The notes under the pieces: generated by a model
Seen by the model: the letters and a program-made list of their open reading frames with translations, nothing else
The model's database searches: none
What the model was told of the DNA's origin: nothing
NCBI GenBank assembly: GCA_015231825.1
Contig: JADGAV010000004.1
Span: 151,156 to 215,155 of the forward strand
Source of the DNA: SAR324 cluster bacterium
GTDB taxonomy: Bacteria; SAR324; NAC60-12
Reading direction: 5' to 3'
Length of the DNA stretch: 64,000 bases
Position numbers and translations under genes: made by a program
Shown here: positions 61,570-64,000 of the stretch, in pieces
Layout of the letters: each line of letters starts with the position of its first letter
How positions within the stretch are numbered: the stretch's first letter is position 1

Positions 61570-62496
61570 TTGCCATACGAGACCATTGACAAGCAAGTGA
61601 CTAATTCTCCGATTCAGAAACCCAATCGATGGGTTGGCGTACCGTTGGTACTGACTGCCGGCGTTTTCTGGAGTACCTCCGGATTGGTTTACCGGCTGAT
61701 TGAAGCAGCGACGCCATGGCAGGTGCTGTTTTACAGATCTGCAGCTCTGAGCCTTGCCCTTTTCCTGTTGCTGAGCATTCGCTATCGCAGCAGAATGATC
61801 AGGGCTTTAATGAGTTGCGGGCAATCGGCTGTGATCGGGGGTTTATGCCTTGCTACTGCCTTCACCGGCTATCTCCTTGCATTGGAACACACCTCTGTGG
61901 CAAATGCCATGTTTATCCTGGCCGTCGCCCCTTTTTCCACAGCACTGCTCGGCTGGTTGATATTAAAGGAACGGGTTGCCAATTATACCTGGGGATGTCT
62001 GATCATTGCTGCCATTGGACTTGCTATCATGTCGGGAAAAGAACTCTCACTCGGGAGAGGCTTGGGAGAACTATTTGCTCTGCTTCCAGCTTTAGGGTTC
62101 TCAGGGTTGACAATATCCCTGCGGATTCGTCAAGGTACTGATTTACTGCTGACCATATTCATTGCCAGCAGTTTTGCCACTCTGTTCGCGGTTACAGGAA
62201 TCACAATGACCGGTAGCGGGATCATCCTGGAGGCCCGTGATTTAATATTGAGCAGCGGAATGGGGCTTTTCCAGCTCGGCCTTGGATTTTTGCTATATAC
62301 CGCTGGGTCCAGCCATCTTCCAGCAGTTGAATTGACCCTCCTCTCATTGACTGAAATCATTGTCGGCCCCATCCTCGTCTGGATATGGGTTGGTGAAGCC
62401 CCTACTCGATCCTCACTCATGGGAGGCGGACTTATTCTTGGCTCCATCGTGATGATGGCGCTGCTGGGATCCGTCCGTACAAAAGATAGAAATTGA
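61570..62496 (+). CDS. EamA/DMT-family membrane transporter (drug/metabolite exporter)
   Basis: 308 residues with ten predicted helices in two EamA repeats (GVPLVLTAGVFWSTSGLVYRLI and the second starting near LGELFALLPALGFSGLTISL). Motifs include TPWQVLFYRSAALSLALFLLL, LEHTSVANAMFILAVAPFSTALLGWLILKERV and LTLLSLTEIIVGPILVWIWVGEAPT. The family exports metabolites such as amino acids; the substrate is unknown. The frame begins at TTG with no better ATG near the conserved N-terminus. A terminator follows at 62534. The upstream 61373-61569 region is AT-rich with no clear promoter. Confidence 0.88.
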   Translation: MPYETIDKQVTNSPIQKPNRWVGVPLVLTAGVFWSTSGLVYRLIEAATPWQVLFYRSAALSLALFLLLSIRYRSRMIRALMSCGQSAVIGGLCLATAFTGYLLALEHTSVANAMFILAVAPFSTALLGWLILKERVANYTWGCLIIAAIGLAIMSGKELSLGRGLGELFALLPALGFSGLTISLRIRQGTDLLLTIFIASSFATLFAVTGITMTGSGIILEARDLILSSGMGLFQLGLGFLLYTAGSSHLPAVELTLLSLTEIIVGPILVWIWVGEAPTRSSLMGGGLILGSIVMMALLGSVRTKDRN

Positions 62497-62533
62497 AATA
62501 TTCCAAATCCCCAAGAACAAACTGAAGGCGATT

Positions 62534-62565
62534 CGCAGGAATTGTGTAATTTCTTGCGGCTTTTT
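62534..62565 (+). terminator. Rho-independent terminator after the EamA gene
   Basis: CGCAGGAA (62534-62541) pairs with TTCTTGCG (62551-62558) through eight pairs with one G-T wobble. GC and five T follow. It separates the exporter gene from the PcaC-like gene that starts at 62618. Confidence 0.6.
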
Positions 62566-62617
62566 GGAAAAAACAATAAGCTGTTGGACCATCAAACATT
62601 TTAACTGGAGAAACATT

Positions 62618-63007
62618 ATGCCATCAGAACAATACAATACAGGATTAAGAATCCGCAAAGAGGTGCTTGGAGCTGACTATGTCGAGGCTTCTTTGTCCAA
62701 AGCTGATTCTTTCAATCGGGATTTTCAGGAGATAGTCACTGAATATTGCTGGGGCGGCACCTGGGGCAGGGGAGTGTTGAGCAAAAAGCAGCGCAGCCTC
62801 AATAACTTGTGCATGCTCTCGGCTTTAAACCGGCCTCACGAATTCAAACTCCATTTCCGTGCTGCGCTAAAAAACGGTTGCAGTTTGGAAGAACTGAAAG
62901 AAACCCTGATCCAGATTGCGATCTACTGCGGTATTCCTGCGGGAGTAGAGGCTTTCCGGCTTGCCAGGGAAATTTTGGATGAAGACGGAATTGTAGTGGA
63001 GAAATGA
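62618..63007 (+). CDS. Carboxymuconolactone-decarboxylase (PcaC)-like protein
   Basis: 129 residues from the ATG at 62618 (CTGGAGAAAC upstream), the length of stand-alone PcaC proteins. YCWGGTWGRGVLSKKQRSLNNLCMLSALNRPHEFKLHFRAALKNGCSLEELKETLIQIAIYCGIPAGVEAFRLA is the family's conserved block. It keeps the helical bundle, but the redox Cys-x2-Cys of AhpD is absent, as is normal for PcaC. PcaC decarboxylates gamma-carboxymuconolactone in the protocatechuate branch; other members act on unrelated substrates. No other protocatechuate genes are in the window. The gene ends 3 bp before the dehydrogenase gene, so the two are one unit. Confidence 0.87.
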   Translation: MPSEQYNTGLRIRKEVLGADYVEASLSKADSFNRDFQEIVTEYCWGGTWGRGVLSKKQRSLNNLCMLSALNRPHEFKLHFRAALKNGCSLEELKETLIQIAIYCGIPAGVEAFRLAREILDEDGIVVEK

Positions 63008-63010
63008 ACG

Positions 63011-63877
63011 ATGGGACCTAAACGCGCAGGCTTTGTTGGACTGGGAAATATGGGGGCTCCCATGGCGGGCAACATCCTTTCTGCCGGCTTAGGATTGGAT
63101 GTTTTTGACAAAGCGGGAACTATTGAAAAAGCCCCCGAGGGCGCTACCGCCGCCAATTCCCTTTCAGAGCTTGCAGAATGCTGTGAAACTCTTTTCCTCA
63201 GCCTCCCGGATGGACGAGCAAGCTTTGAAGTGGCCGAGCATATTGCAAGCCATAATAACCATGTTACCAACTGTATTATTGATCTTTCTACAACCGGTGT
63301 TCAAGCCTCTCAGCAGTGTTTTGAGCTGCTTTCAAAAGCGGGAATTGACTATATTGATGCCCCGGTCAGCGGTGGTAAAAGCGGCGCCACGGCAGGGACG
63401 ATCACCATTATTTGGGCTGGTTCAAGGGCATTGATCGAAAGTCACCGCCCTTATTTGGAGGCGATGTCGAAAAACATTTTTCATGTCGGAAACGTTGCAG
63501 GACAAGGACAAAGTATGAAACTGCTGAACAATTTCCTTTCTGCAACAGCAATGACTGCGAGCTCTGAAGCAATTCTATACGGTTTGACGCAAGGCCTGGA
63601 AATGGATACCATGCTGAAGGTTCTGAATGTATCAACAGGGCAAAACACTGCCACCAGCGACAAATTTCCGAGACAAATTGCGACTGGAAACTATGCCGCC
63701 GGATTTCACACAACGTTGATGAGTAAGGACTTGAACCTCTATGCTGAAAGCGTTCATTCGGCAGGAACATCAAAGCAGGTAATTGACCTGTTGCAGAAAA
63801 CCTGGCAGCAATTTGACCAGGAAATGCCAGGCAGCGATTTTACCCGAATATTCCAGTTTCTTCAAAACCCGGATTGA
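63011..63877 (+). CDS. Beta-hydroxyacid dehydrogenase (3-hydroxyisobutyrate/2-hydroxy-3-oxopropionate type)
   Basis: 288 residues of the 6-phosphogluconate-dehydrogenase-like superfamily. NAD(P)-binding FVGLGNMGAPMAGNIL begins at residue 8, the substrate loop is DAPVSGGKSGATAGT (Ser120, Gly121, Gly122, Lys123), and the catalytic Lys170 lies in GQGQSMKLLNN. It oxidises a beta-hydroxy acid such as 3-hydroxyisobutyrate, tartronate semialdehyde or a sulfonate analogue; which one is not readable. It pairs with the PcaC-like gene upstream and precedes one more gene that begins near 63911. Together they may form a small catabolic operon. Confidence 0.9.
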   Translation: MGPKRAGFVGLGNMGAPMAGNILSAGLGLDVFDKAGTIEKAPEGATAANSLSELAECCETLFLSLPDGRASFEVAEHIASHNNHVTNCIIDLSTTGVQASQQCFELLSKAGIDYIDAPVSGGKSGATAGTITIIWAGSRALIESHRPYLEAMSKNIFHVGNVAGQGQSMKLLNNFLSATAMTASSEAILYGLTQGLEMDTMLKVLNVSTGQNTATSDKFPRQIATGNYAAGFHTTLMSKDLNLYAESVHSAGTSKQVIDLLQKTWQQFDQEMPGSDFTRIFQFLQNPD

Positions 63878-63910
63878 ACCCGGCTGCCCATTTTTTAAAA
63901 AGAGTAATTT

Positions 63911-64000
63911 GTGCATACAACAAAAAGCTTTCTTGTTGCAGAGTCATTGCCTGACATGGCACCTCAGCGCTATCGCTCAGTTGATTTCTCCCGAAATTTC
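63911..64000 (+). CDS. Start of a further gene (3' end outside window), unidentified
   Basis: From a GTG preceded by AAAAAGAG the frame stays open for the 30 codons to the window edge, reading VHTTKSFLVAESLPDMAPQR and then YRSVDFSRNF. It starts 33 bp after the dehydrogenase stop on the same strand. The stretch looks coding, but it is too short to assign a family, and an internal ATG could also be the start. Confidence 0.45.
   Translation, partial: MHTTKSFLVAESLPDMAPQRYRSVDFSRNF

Overview
The window looks like a chromosomal segment of a free-living, heterotrophic, Gram-negative bacterium. The evidence is lipoprotein, Tat and Sec signals, SPOR-domain and LolD/MacB-type envelope genes, prfC, a Na+-pumping decarboxylase, and many ABC importers with periplasmic binding proteins. 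GC content is moderate and genes are tightly packed. Rhizobium-like inositol genes, marine-type catabolic genes and a sodium pump would fit a marine proteobacterium, for example a SAR324-like lineage. That placement is inference, because there is no rRNA or other marker gene in the window. I saw no tRNA, rRNA, CRISPR, prophage or intact insertion sequence.

Layout. 0-1.5 kb: the end of a fatty-acid desaturase, a UspA protein and a small membrane protein. 1.5-10.4 kb: a myo-inositol locus, all on the minus strand. It encodes an importer (binding protein, permease, single-domain ATPase), IolG, a second Gfo/Idh/MocA dehydrogenase, a LacD-type aldolase, IolB and IolC. A consensus-like promoter and a 21-bp inverted repeat lie in front of iolC, and a related site lies in front of the second dehydrogenase. 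10.6-14.3 kb: a bifunctional beta-oxidation enzyme and an amidase. 14.6-17.9 kb: a small secreted protein, a DsbA-like isomerase, a DUF711 protein and two methyltransferases.

18-28.7 kb: a catabolic block. It has a ThDP enzyme, a zinc-free MDR reductase, an HpcH/HpaI aldolase, two SelA-like PLP enzymes flanking a polar amino-acid ABC importer, and a fumarylpyruvate-hydrolase-like enzyme. The combination suggests import of an amino acid or amino-sugar acid, PLP-dependent elimination, and retro-aldol cleavage to pyruvate. I cannot name the substrate. 28.9-33.1 kb: an NMT1/THI5-type ABC importer and a UPF0045 thiamine-binding-like protein, which suggests uptake of a thiamine-related pyrimidine. 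34.1-37.7 kb: oadG-oadA-oadB, a biotin-dependent Na+-translocating decarboxylase whose beta subunit has an extra N-terminal lipoyl-like domain behind a signal peptide.

37.8-47.9 kb: lysA followed by an unrecognised 1,210-residue protein. Divergent from lysA are a SPOR protein, a small lipoprotein, an unrecognised 796-residue protein and a ParB/KorB-like DNA-binding protein. 48.5-56.2 kb: a divergent peptide deformylase, a membrane protein, prfC (RF3), a carboxymuconolactone-decarboxylase-family protein, a second FAH-family hydrolase, a soluble PAS hybrid histidine kinase and an SDR epimerase. 56.7-61.2 kb: an ATPase/FtsX permease/AttH-CrtC lipocalin operon. 61.2-64 kb: a receiver-domain remnant, an EamA exporter, a PcaC-like protein, a beta-hydroxyacid dehydrogenase and the start of one more gene.

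Patterns across the window: three ABC operons each carry a strong stem-loop directly after the binding-protein gene. No classical transcription factor gene is visible near the catabolic operons, so the operator-like repeats must be read by regulators encoded elsewhere.
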